This document shows positions 1 to 5,026 of a stretch of 5,252 nt of DNA, in pieces. A model generated the notes under the pieces. The model saw nothing but the letters and a program-made list of their open reading frames with translations, made no database searches and was not told the DNA's origin. Location of the stretch: positions 1-5,252 of the forward strand of contig JAFAIY010000081.1 of NCBI GenBank assembly GCA_019236485.1, written 5' to 3'. The first letter of the stretch is position 1. Every line of letters begins with the position of its first letter. The translations under genes were made by a program, and so were the position numbers. This DNA comes from Comamonas sp. GTDB taxonomy: Bacteria; Pseudomonadota; Gammaproteobacteria; Burkholderiales; Burkholderiaceae_C.

Positions 1-402
1 CATGGGGGTAATAAAGGCCTGAAAACTGGCCGCCAGACCCATGGTGTTGCTGGCCAGCACCTGCTGCATGACTTCCAGGTCCTCGCGCCGCGAGCTATCC
101 ACGCCCCAGCTGATGCCGGCGTTGGCGATCACGACGTCCGGCAGTCCCTGGCGCTCCATGCAGGCCCTGGCCGCATTGCAGGCGCTGTCGATCAGGGTCA
201 CGTCGGCCTCGTAGACCGCATAGCGCTGTGCGTCGAGCTGCAGCGATTGCGCCCATTGCTCCATGAGCTGTGTACGCCTCGCCACCAGAGCCAGCGACCA
301 TCCCTGTTGGTAATAGTGCCAGGCCATGGCCTGGCCTATGCCGCTGGAAGCTCCGGTGATATAGACCAGAGGCGTCTTGGACGCTGCGCTAGGCTGGACC
401 AC
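1..402 (-). CDS. Short-chain dehydrogenase/reductase (SDR), N-terminal part, runs off the window
   Basis: The first 134 codons of a classical SDR oxidoreductase are present; the gene continues past position 1. Visible motifs are the Rossmann nucleotide-binding TGASSGIG (residues 16-23), an A-D-V-T patch (66-69) where the adenine ring usually packs, the structural NAG (94-96), and Asn119 in LASNTMG, the Asn of the N-S-Y-K catalytic tetrad. The Ser, Tyr and Lys would lie outside the window. An Arg pair after strand 2 (ARR, about residues 42-44) hints at NADP(H) preference, which is inference. The start is chosen as GTG at 402-400. The lptC stop TAA (408-406) is in the same frame only one codon upstream, and the next ATG (327-325) would remove the cofactor motif. 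No Shine-Dalgarno sequence is seen, so translation probably depends on ribosomes finishing lptC. Its substrate cannot be told. In many relatives lptA follows lptC directly, so lptA may lie beyond this gene. Confidence 0.9.
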   Translation of the reverse strand, partial: MVQPSAASKTPLVYITGASSGIGQAMAWHYYQQGWSLALVARRTQLMEQWAQSLQLDAQRYAVYEADVTLIDSACNAARACMERQGLPDVVIANAGISWGVDSSRREDLEVMQQVLASNTMGLAASFQAFITPM

Positions 403-405
403 GGC

Positions 406-1026
406 TTAGCGGGGCTTGCTCGGCTGTATCAGCCCCTTGACCCGCCCTTGCATTTGCAGGATCTGGTCGAGATGCTGGTACTTCATGCTGTCGCCGGTGA
501 AGCGGTCATCGCCGCGCGTCATGACCACCGGCTGGTTGGTGCTGACGCGCTCATCGTTGGGCCAGATCTGCAGGAACTCGCTTTCGATCTGCATGGCCGG
601 CAAGGCCTTCTGCGCGGCGCTTGCGGCCACCGGCTCGCGGGTGATGACCGCCTGGCCGAACATCTGGACCTCGGAGCCATCCGCATTGCTCAAGGCGCGC
701 CGGGAATGTCCCACGGTTCTGCGGCCATCGGGCGTGATGCTGAGCATGCGCGGTTCGTCGATTTCCAGCGTGTCCGTATCGGGGAAATGCTGGCCGGTGA
801 TGCCCGCCAGCCGGGTCTTGAGGCGGCCGGAGGCCTCAAAGCTCTTGATCACGAAGTCCTTGAGGAAGTAGTCCGGATCATGCTGCAGCACTTTCTGCGG
901 CCCCGAAACCATGGGCTTGGGCGCATTGCGCACCAGCCACCAGGTGCCCAGGGCCAGCAGCCCCATGATCAGCACGGGCAGATACAGCGAGGCCTTGTCG
1001 CCCATGCGGCGCCATTGCGCACTCAT
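406..1026 (-). CDS. lptC: LptC, inner-membrane-anchored LPS export protein
   Basis: This 206-residue protein matches LptC, the bitopic component of the Lpt bridge. LptC takes LPS from the LptB2FG transporter and passes it to periplasmic LptA. One N-terminal membrane segment is visible (about residues 13-32, LYLPVLIMGLLALGTWWLV), preceded by basic residues and followed by a periplasmic beta-jellyroll-type domain. Family-like stretches include YFLKDFVIKSFEASGRL (53-69), FPDTDTLEID (81-90), ESEFLQIWPNDERVST (148-163) and the C-terminal GDSMKYQHLDQILQMQGRVKG (178-198, key residues G178, Y183, G194-V196). Length is close to the usual 190-210. The start ATG at 1026-1024 overlaps the kdsC stop in an ATGA junction. 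An in-frame upstream codon at 1086 would lie deep inside kdsC and is rejected. It shares an operon with the KDO genes kdsD and kdsC. Confidence 0.92.
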   Translation of the reverse strand: MSAQWRRMGDKASLYLPVLIMGLLALGTWWLVRNAPKPMVSGPQKVLQHDPDYFLKDFVIKSFEASGRLKTRLAGITGQHFPDTDTLEIDEPRMLSITPDGRRTVGHSRRALSNADGSEVQMFGQAVITREPVAASAAQKALPAMQIESEFLQIWPNDERVSTNQPVVMTRGDDRFTGDSMKYQHLDQILQMQGRVKGLIQPSKPR

Positions 1027-1583
1027 GATCCATACCCCGCAAGCAATGCAGCATAGGCGCCGTTGGCGGCCAGCAGCAGGTCGCACAGCTGCCGCACCGC
1101 GCCCTCGCCGCCATGCTTGCGGCTGACCCAGTCGACCGCCTGCAGCACTTCCTCATGGGCATTGGCCGGTGCGGCCGCAAAGCAGCCGCGGCTCAGCATG
1201 GGCAGATCGGGCCAGTCATCGCCCATGGCCGCGGCCTGGGCCCAAGACAGGCCCAGCTCAGCCAGGATGGACTCGGCCGCCGGCACCTTGTCCTCCGTGC
1301 CATAGCGCGCATGTTCTATGCCCAGCTGCTTCAGGCGCAGGCGCAGTGGCGCGGAATCGCGCCCCGTGACCACGGCCGGCGTGATGCCGGCCTTTTGCAG
1401 CATTTTCAGGCCATGTCCATCCAGCGTGTTGAAGCGCTTGAGCGACTCGCCCTCGGCGGAAAAAAACAGGCCGCCGTCGGTCAGCACGCCGTCCACGTCC
1501 AAGAAAACCACGCGCACGTCCTGGGCCTTGAGCAAGAGTTCGGGCTCCCATTGCTGGCTAGGTGTCAAAGCGGGTCTGGCCAT
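1023..1583 (-). CDS. kdsC: KdsC, 3-deoxy-D-manno-octulosonate 8-phosphate phosphatase (HAD family)
   Basis: This 186-residue HAD phosphatase of the C0 (capless) type hydrolyses KDO-8-phosphate to KDO in the cytoplasm, just before activation to CMP-KDO. HAD motif I is DVDGVLTDG (residues 29-37; nucleophile Asp29, acid/base Asp31). Motif II is VVTGRDS (71-77). Motif III is Lys99 in EDKVPA. Motif IV is GDDWPDLP (121-128). The segment FNTLDGHGLKML (51-62) is typical of KdsC. It starts at ATG 1583-1581, whose A is shared with the kdsD stop (TGATG), and has a good Shine-Dalgarno (AAGGTGAT, 1594-1587). Its stop overlaps the lptC start by four bases. Other HAD phosphatases are possible on motifs alone, but the neighbours kdsD and lptC make KdsC very likely. 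Confidence 0.95.
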   Translation of the reverse strand: MARPALTPSQQWEPELLLKAQDVRVVFLDVDGVLTDGGLFFSAEGESLKRFNTLDGHGLKMLQKAGITPAVVTGRDSAPLRLRLKQLGIEHARYGTEDKVPAAESILAELGLSWAQAAAMGDDWPDLPMLSRGCFAAAPANAHEEVLQAVDWVSRKHGGEGAVRQLCDLLLAANGAYAALLAGYGS

Positions 1584-2584
1584 CAGATCACCTTGGCACG
1601 CATCAGGTCACGGATATGCACCACCCCTTGCAGATGCTGCCGCTCATCGGTCACCAGCACCGCGGTAATGCCATGCTCTTCCATCATGCGCGCGGCCGCG
1701 ACAGCCAGCAGGTCTGCCCTGATGGTGAGCGGGCGCCGGTGCATCACTTCCTGCGCGCTGCGCTCGCGCAGATCCACGCCGGCTTCCACGCAGCGGCGCA
1801 GATCCCCGTCGGTGAAGATGCCCACCAAGGCCCCGGAGGCATCGACCACGGCCGAGCAGCCCAGGCCCTTGGCGCTCATCTCGCGCATCAGGCTCACGCA
1901 GCTCGCCTCCTGCTCCACCTGCGGCACATCGGCGCCGCGGCGCATCACATCCCTCACATGGGTCAGCAGCCGACGTCCCAGGGCACCGCCGGGGTGAGAG
2001 CGAGCAAAGTCTTCGGCGCCGAAGCCGCGCGCATCCAGCAGCGCCACGGCCAGTGCATCGCCCATGGCCAGCTGGGCCGTGGTGCTGGCCGTAGGCGCCA
2101 GGTTCAGCGGGCAGGCCTCCTTGTCCACGCGAGTGTCCAGCACCCAGTCCGCATGCTTGGCCAGCGTGGATTGCAGACCACCCGTCACGGCCACCAAGGG
2201 CACGCCCATGCGTTTGATCGCGGGCAGCACGCCCGTGAGTTCATCCGTCTCGCCGCTGTTGGACAGGGCCAGCACCAGATCATTGGCCGTGAGCATGCCC
2301 AGGTCGCCATGGCTGGCCTCGGCCGGATGCACAAAGAAGGCAGGGGTGCCGGTCGATGCCAGCGTGGCCGCCACCTTGCGCCCCACATGTCCGCTTTTGC
2401 CCATGCCCATGACCACCACGCGCCCCGGAAGCTGCAGAATGCGTCCCACGACCTCGGTAAACGCGCCATCAAGTCGCCCGGACATGGAACGCAAGGCATC
2501 GGCCTCGATATCCAGGGCTTCACGGGCCAGACGCAAGGCCCGGGCTGTGTCTATCGAGGGCGAAGTGACGGCATCAGAATTCAT
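1583..2584 (-). CDS. kdsD: KdsD/KpsF-type D-arabinose 5-phosphate isomerase
   Basis: This 333-residue protein has the full family layout: an N-terminal SIS sugar-isomerase domain (about 40-180) followed by two CBS domains (about 205-265 and 275-332). It converts D-ribulose-5-phosphate to D-arabinose-5-phosphate, the first committed step toward KDO. The phosphosugar site is GMGKSGHVGRK (60-70), followed by ASHGDLGML (90-98) and LSNSGETDEL (107-116). Lys63, Glu115, Glu156 and His197 (in SHPGGALGRRLL) fall at a constant +4 offset from the catalytic residues K59, E111, E152 and H193 of E. coli KdsD, as I recall them, so the enzyme looks active. The start ATG 2584-2582 is the only good choice, because an in-frame TAG ends at 2594, three codons upstream. 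It heads the minus-strand operon, and the next gene overlaps by one base. The length matches E. coli KdsD (328). The gene-symbol choice over gutQ or kpsF rests on context. Confidence 0.95.
   Translation of the reverse strand: MNSDAVTSPSIDTARALRLAREALDIEADALRSMSGRLDGAFTEVVGRILQLPGRVVVMGMGKSGHVGRKVAATLASTGTPAFFVHPAEASHGDLGMLTANDLVLALSNSGETDELTGVLPAIKRMGVPLVAVTGGLQSTLAKHADWVLDTRVDKEACPLNLAPTASTTAQLAMGDALAVALLDARGFGAEDFARSHPGGALGRRLLTHVRDVMRRGADVPQVEQEASCVSLMREMSAKGLGCSAVVDASGALVGIFTDGDLRRCVEAGVDLRERSAQEVMHRRPLTIRADLLAVAAARMMEEHGITAVLVTDERQHLQGVVHIRDLMRAKVI
1587..1594 (-). promoter_or_regulatory. Ribosome binding site of kdsC inside kdsD
   Basis: AAGGTGAT lies seven bases (counted from AAGG) upstream of the kdsC ATG, within the last codons of kdsD. 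It is the clearest Shine-Dalgarno sequence in the operon and supports the overlapping TGATG start. By contrast lptC and the SDR have only weak or no matches. Confidence 0.6.
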
Positions 2585-2590
2585 CCCCTG

Positions 2591-2596
2591 ATTCTA
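2591..2596 (-). promoter_or_regulatory. Candidate -10 element of the kdsD operon
   Basis: On the minus strand TAGAAT (5 of 6 to TATAAT) ends six bases before the kdsD ATG. Normal spacing would place the transcription start on the A of that ATG, giving a leaderless mRNA. No convincing -35 hexamer sits 16-18 bp further upstream (GGAGGC at 17 bp). Only CAGGGG separates it from the start codon. It could be chance, with the real promoter elsewhere. Confidence 0.3.
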
Positions 2597-2620
2597 GCCA
2601 GCCCGCGCTTGCCGCCTCCC

Positions 2621-2640
2621 GGGCAACATCCCTTTTGCCC
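2621..2640. repeat. Inverted repeat GGGCAA-N8-TTGCCC between kdsD and apt
   Basis: Two perfect 6-bp arms (2621-2626 and 2635-2640) are separated by eight bases in the 114-bp divergent intergenic region. The right arm coincides with the candidate -35 of apt, so the palindrome could be an operator. It might equally be a chance match in GC-rich DNA. Confidence 0.35.
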
Positions 2641-2663
2641 CCATATCCGGTGCGAGCTAATAC
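2635..2663 (+). promoter_or_regulatory. Candidate apt promoter
   Basis: TTGCCC (2635-2640, 4 of 6 to the -35 consensus) is followed after 17 bp by TAATAC (2658-2663), a weak -10. An overlapping TACACT (2661-2666) matches 4 of 6. The predicted transcript would have a leader of about 30 bases. The region just before the apt ATG has no strong Shine-Dalgarno, only a weak CGAGA around 2679. Confidence 0.3.
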
Positions 2664-2698
2664 ACTGAAGCTCCATCCCGAGATTCAAGCTCCCACAC

Positions 2699-3256
2699 AT
2701 GCACAGCACCACCAGCGTCAATGACTATCTGCGCGCCCATATCCGCACCGTGCCCGACTGGCCCGCGCCCGGCGTGCAATTTCGGGACATCACTCCGCTG
2801 CTGCAGGACCCCAAGGTCTTTCGCGTGATGACCGACGCGTTTGTCCATCGCTATATGGGGCGCGATCTGCGCCCCGACGTGGTCGCCGGCCTGGATGCAC
2901 GCGGCTTCATCCTGGGCGCCGTGATCGCCCACGAGCTGAACATCGGCTTTGTGCCGATCCGCAAAAAAGGCAAGCTCCCCTTCACCACGGTGGAGGAAAC
3001 CTATGAGCTCGAATACGGCAGCGCCACGGTGGAGCTGCACACCGATGCCGTCAAACCCGGAGACCGCGTGCTGCTGATCGATGATTTGATCGCCACCGGC
3101 GGCACCATGATGGCCGGCAAGAAGCTGCTGGAAAAGCTGGGCGCCACCGTGGTGGAAGGCGCCGCCATCGTGGACCTGCCCGAGCTCGGCGGCTCCAAGC
3201 ACCTCAGGGACAGCGGCCTGCCCCTGTTCACCTTGGTGGACTTTGCCGGGCATTAA
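2699..3256 (+). CDS. apt: Adenine phosphoribosyltransferase
   Basis: This 185-residue cytoplasmic type I phosphoribosyltransferase salvages adenine, condensing it with PRPP to give AMP and pyrophosphate. The PRPP-binding signature is [13 protein letters not shown] (residues 124-136), with the paired acids Asp128-Asp129. The N-terminal adenine-site stretch is [12 protein letters not shown] (24-35). [14 protein letters not shown] (64-77) and the flexible-loop region RKKGKLP (88-94) are also typical. The length is slightly above the 170-180 usual for bacteria. It stands alone on the plus strand, divergent from the KDO/Lpt operon and convergent with the next gene, so it is probably monocistronic. 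Its stop codon TAA directly abuts the inverted-repeat element at 3257. Confidence 0.96.
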   Translation: MHSTTSVNDYLRAHIRTVPDWPAPGVQFRDITPLLQDPKVFRVMTDAFVHRYMGRDLRPDVVAGLDARGFILGAVIAHELNIGFVPIRKKGKLPFTTVEETYELEYGSATVELHTDAVKPGDRVLLIDDLIATGGTMMAGKKLLEKLGATVVEGAAIVDLPELGGSKHLRDSGLPLFTLVDFAGH

Positions 3257-3377
3257 GAGCGGCTAACATGACCCAGCAAACCGAAGGTTTGCGGTTGAGA
3301 CGAGGCGCGAAGCCGCGGGCAGTACAGAAGTACGACAAGGCGAAGCAACGACGTATCAGGGGTTGTGTTAGCGGCTC
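3257..3377. repeat. 121-bp structured element with terminal inverted repeats (MITE-like or intergenic repeat)
   Basis: The ends are GAGCGGCTAACA (3257-3268) and TGTTAGCGGCTC (3366-3377), which pair at 11 of 12 positions. After a 2x2 internal loop, ACCC (3271-3274) pairs with GGGT (3360-3363), lengthening the outer stem. Inside are a perfect 7-bp hairpin (GCAAACC-GAA-GGTTTGC, 3276-3292), a GGC/GCC stem (3304-3314) and a GTAC-AGAA-GTAC hairpin (3322-3333). TAA flanks both sides (3254-3256, the apt stop, and 3378-3380), which could be a 3-bp target duplication or coincidence. It contains no coding sequence. It resembles dispersed intergenic repeats that I associate with Comamonadaceae genomes, but the copy number cannot be seen from one window. 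It sits between convergent genes, so it could also serve as a two-way transcript end, although no U-tract follows a hairpin. Confidence 0.7.
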
Positions 3378-3401
3378 TAAGCCCGCAAGCCGGCGGACGG
3401 T

Positions 3402-4103
3402 CTAGCGCAGCTCGCCATACTGGGTCACGCCCAGCGAGCCCAGACCCGAGACCGCGAAATCGCCGTTCTCTTCGGTGCCGGAGCCGGGACCCAGCAACGG
3501 GCCTTTGCCGGCCCGAGCCTGACCCTGAGCCGCACTCCCGCCGTGCGCCGCAGCGGCCACGGCCTGCTTGAAGGCATCCATTTCCAGGGCGTCTATGGGC
3601 TCGAACTCCTTGCCGCCGGGCGCTGCAGCCCGGGTTTGAGGCTGGGCTCCAGCGAGCGCCTGAGCGGAAGCTGCCGGGGCCACAAAGGCCTGGGCGGGCA
3701 CGGCCGCTGCCGCTTGAATCTGACCGTTGACGCGCCAGTACACCGCATGGACCGCGGCGCCCATGCGCGCCCGCGCCAGCTCGGCGATCAGCGCTTCTAT
3801 ATTTCTTTGCTGCGCGGCATCTGCCGCATAGGCAGGCGCCAGGTCCACCATCACGACAAAGCGCTGGCCGCTGCTGTCCAGCGACAACACCTTGAACTTG
3901 TAGCCTGCCGACAGAATGCCGACCCGGACCATGATTTCACGCACGATGGCGTAGAGCTGCTCGCGCCGGGCCGAGCGCTGCTCACGCAGCGACTGGCGCG
4001 CTACGCCTGCATCTTCCTCGGGGCGGGCATTCCGGTGACTTCCTGTCGTTTCCGGACCGCCCTCGTGACGCGGTGAGCGAGAAAACCATCGGAGCAGGGA
4101 CAT
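3402..4103 (-). CDS. Uncharacterised protein with small alpha/beta core and Ala/Pro-rich linker
   Basis: I do not recognise a named family; it looks like a conserved hypothetical of Burkholderiales. The 233-residue product has no signal peptide or membrane segment. A short basic N-terminus (LRWFSRSPR) leads to a disordered, charged region (10-45). Next comes a predicted folded core (about 46-127) ordered helix, strand (YKFKVLSLD, 68-76), strand (QRFVVMVDL, 80-88), helix (AAQQRNIEALIAELARAR, 95-112), strand (AAVHAVYWRVN, 116-126). An Ala/Pro-rich linker (130-163) joins a short acidic motif (FEPIDALEMDAFKQAV, 167-182), a Gly-rich stretch and the C-terminal GVTQYGELR. ATG 4103-4101 is preferred because AGAG lies seven bases upstream. 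A GTG at 4109 would leave that site one base away. It is convergent with apt and shares a strand with the cNBD gene 157 bp upstream. Confidence 0.8.
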   Translation of the reverse strand: MSLLRWFSRSPRHEGGPETTGSHRNARPEEDAGVARQSLREQRSARREQLYAIVREIMVRVGILSAGYKFKVLSLDSSGQRFVVMVDLAPAYAADAAQQRNIEALIAELARARMGAAVHAVYWRVNGQIQAAAAVPAQAFVAPAASAQALAGAQPQTRAAAPGGKEFEPIDALEMDAFKQAVAAAAHGGSAAQGQARAGKGPLLGPGSGTEENGDFAVSGLGSLGVTQYGELR

Positions 4104-4166
4104 GGACACACTCTGTTAAGCGAAATTTACAACACGACACATTCTGCCCTTCAACCGGCGTGCCGC

Positions 4167-4190
4167 GCCGATTTTTGCCAAAAAATCGGC
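4167..4190. repeat. Perfect 10-bp-arm palindrome upstream of the 3402-4103 gene
   Basis: GCCGATTTTT (4167-4176) and AAAAATCGGC (4181-4190) are exact reverse complements around the 4-base loop GCCA. The GC-rich outer and AT-rich inner halves are unlike a classic terminator, because no U-run follows the stem on either strand. It lies 64-87 bp upstream of the downstream gene's start and 71 bp or more past the cNBD stop. An operator or a stem in the mRNA leader are both possible. Confidence 0.55.
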
Positions 4191-4210
4191 TCTCCACCCG
4201 CAGGTGTCAA
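4182..4210 (-). promoter_or_regulatory. Candidate promoter for the 3402-4103 gene, overlapping the palindrome
   Basis: On the minus strand a perfect TTGACA (-35, at 4210-4205) is followed after 17 bp by GATTTT (4187-4182), a poor -10 inside the palindrome arm. The exact -35 is notable, but the weak -10 keeps this tentative. A rival pair is TTGAAG (4154-4149) with TGTAAA (4131-4126), also spaced 17 bp. Confidence 0.25.
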
Positions 4211-4222
4211 ACGCTAACGTGA

Positions 4223-4244
4223 GCAAAAACACCACATGTTTTGC
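4223..4244. repeat. Imperfect AT-rich hairpin downstream of the cNBD gene
   Basis: GCAAAAACA (4223-4231) pairs with TGTTTTGC (4237-4244) with one bulged A. It begins 17 bases after the cNBD stop codon on the minus strand. It could act as a weak transcript end, but it is low in GC and has no U-tract after it. Confidence 0.3.
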
Positions 4245-4260
4245 CCTCTGTTACAACGCC

Positions 4261-4740
4261 TCAGGTGCTGGCAACGCGGCGGCGGCTGTCGCTGGAGCGG
4301 CGCGCCAGCACTTGGCCGGCCATGGTTACCAGGGCCAGGCCAAGAGCGGGCTGGCGATTGGCCAGCTCAGAAAAGCGCAGCGCGGTCAGGCACCAGAGGC
4401 GGCTGGGGGCGGCCGCCTGTACCGTGGCCCGGCGCGGGCGGTGGGCAAAGAACGCCCCCTCGCCCACGATGGAGCCCGGCCCCACCAGCGCCAGACGGAT
4501 GCGTTCCTTGGCGTCCTGATAGTGCACGCTCAAGGAGCCGGCCTCGACCAGGTACAGATTGCGGTCCAGCGCGCCTTCGGCGAACAGCACCTCGCTGCTG
4601 GCCAGACTGACCTGCACCAGATAAGGCGCGAGCAGCTCCCATTGAGCGGCAGAAAGCACGTTTTGCGCGGTATCGGAGGCAACGGACGAAGTCATCGCCT
4701 GGATCAGCGCCGACAGATCCTGAGGTGTTGAAGCAGACAT
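4261..4740 (-). CDS. Stand-alone cyclic nucleotide-binding domain protein (Crp/cNMP-like, no HTH)
   Basis: This 159-residue protein consists of an N-terminal helical stretch (1-45) and one cNMP-binding beta-barrel (about 46-135). Visible features are the entry strand SEVLFAEGALDRNLYLVEAG (49-68), the phosphate-binding cassette VGEGAFFAHRPRRATVQA (92-109) and a C-terminal helix ending in a basic tail (RRSSDSRRR). In the cassette, Glu94 and Arg103 align with the ribose- and phosphate-contacting residues of PKA- and CRP-type domains, so ligand binding looks preserved. There is no helix-turn-helix, so it is not a complete Crp/Fnr regulator. It may sense a nucleotide and act through a partner. The start chosen is ATG 4740-4738, although no Shine-Dalgarno is seen. 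An in-frame TTG at 4824 would add 28 residues of low-complexity sequence. It lies downstream of pgk, separated by a terminator, so it is likely transcribed on its own. Confidence 0.82.
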   Translation of the reverse strand: MSASTPQDLSALIQAMTSSVASDTAQNVLSAAQWELLAPYLVQVSLASSEVLFAEGALDRNLYLVEAGSLSVHYQDAKERIRLALVGPGSIVGEGAFFAHRPRRATVQAAAPSRLWCLTALRFSELANRQPALGLALVTMAGQVLARRSSDSRRRVAST

Positions 4741-4835
4741 AAGCAGCAGAAGAGACGCGGCCGCGGTCTGGGTCGCCGGATGCACCGGAGTCCCGGCCCC
4801 GCGGGCCGAACGTTTGAAAAACAAAGCCAGCGATA

Positions 4836-4859
4836 AGCATCGCTGCGACGCAGCATGCT
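4836..4859. repeat. Imperfect palindrome in the cNBD promoter region
   Basis: AGCAT-C-GCTGCG (4836-4847) mirrors CGCAGC-ATGCT (4849-4859) around a single central base, with one extra C in the left arm. An alternative hairpin GCGAT-AAGC-ATCGC (4830-4843) overlaps it. The right arm contains the candidate -10 of the cNBD gene, so it could be an operator. Confidence 0.4.
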
Positions 4860-4883
4860 AAGCGACTCCAAGCCTCTCGCCAA
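4855..4883 (-). promoter_or_regulatory. Candidate promoter of the cNBD gene
   Basis: On the minus strand TTGGCG (4883-4878, 4 of 6) is followed after exactly 17 bp by TAGCAT (4860-4855, 4 of 6). Transcription would start near 4848, giving a leader of about 108 bases to the ATG at 4740, or only about 24 to the alternative TTG at 4824. This spacing is the main reason to keep the TTG start open. Confidence 0.35.
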
Positions 4884-4889
4884 TCATCT

Positions 4890-4908
4890 GCGCAGCCCGC
4901 GGCTGCGC
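4890..4908. repeat. GC-rich perfect hairpin between pgk and the cNBD gene
   Basis: GCGCAGCC (4890-4897) and GGCTGCGC (4901-4908) form an 8-bp perfect stem around CGC. It lies just upstream of the candidate -35. No U-tract follows on either strand, so it is not an obvious terminator. Confidence 0.45.
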
Positions 4909-4948
4909 CACTGCATGGGAAATACCTGAGCCAACATTTTTCAGCAAC

Positions 4949-4978
4949 AAAAAAGGACCGGTGATGCGGTCCTTTTTT
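4949..4978 (-). terminator. Rho-independent terminator after pgk, symmetric
   Basis: GGACCG (4955-4960) pairs with CGGTCC (4967-4972) around the 6-base loop GTGATG. Six A's precede and six T's follow, so the full arms are 12 bp and perfectly complementary. On the minus strand it lies 48 bp after the pgk stop, where it should end pgk transcription. Because of the symmetry it would also stop any plus-strand transcript, though no plus-strand gene approaches it within the window. Confidence 0.9.
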
Positions 4979-5026
4979 GATAGCTGACTGCGCTTACCAG
5001 ATAAGGAAAGCACGGATTTCTAGATA

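Noticed and set aside
1027..1086. Extended lptC start at 1086
   Set aside because: It would overlap kdsC by 64 bases and add a Cys/Arg-rich segment before the membrane anchor. The ATGA junction start is standard.
1562..2668. Long plus-strand open frame (368 codons) opposite kdsD, and a similar one at 1113-1997
   Set aside because: The frames mirror kdsD and kdsC, which have full domain signatures. The translations are His/Gln/Arg-rich with no recognisable fold. Long antisense frames are expected in high-GC genes.
2657..3253. Minus-strand open frame (198 codons) opposite apt
   Set aside because: It is the antisense of a clear apt gene, has a composition of chance frames in GC-rich DNA, and shows no domain.
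3276..3292. The 7-bp hairpin as an intrinsic terminator of apt
   Set aside because: The stem is followed by GGTTGAG, not a U-tract. It is better explained as part of the inverted-repeat element.
4111..4253. CTCTGTTA direct repeats at 4111-4118 and 4246-4253
   Set aside because: Only two 8-base copies 135 bp apart with no further pattern, so chance cannot be excluded.
4204..4731. Plus-strand open frame opposite the cNBD gene
   Set aside because: The minus-strand product has a coherent cNMP-binding cassette. The plus-strand product is low complexity with no known motif.
4741..4824. N-terminal extension of the cNBD protein from a TTG at 4824
   Set aside because: TTG is a rare start, no Shine-Dalgarno is seen, and the added residues look like translated leader. 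It is kept as an alternative because the promoter candidate lies close by.
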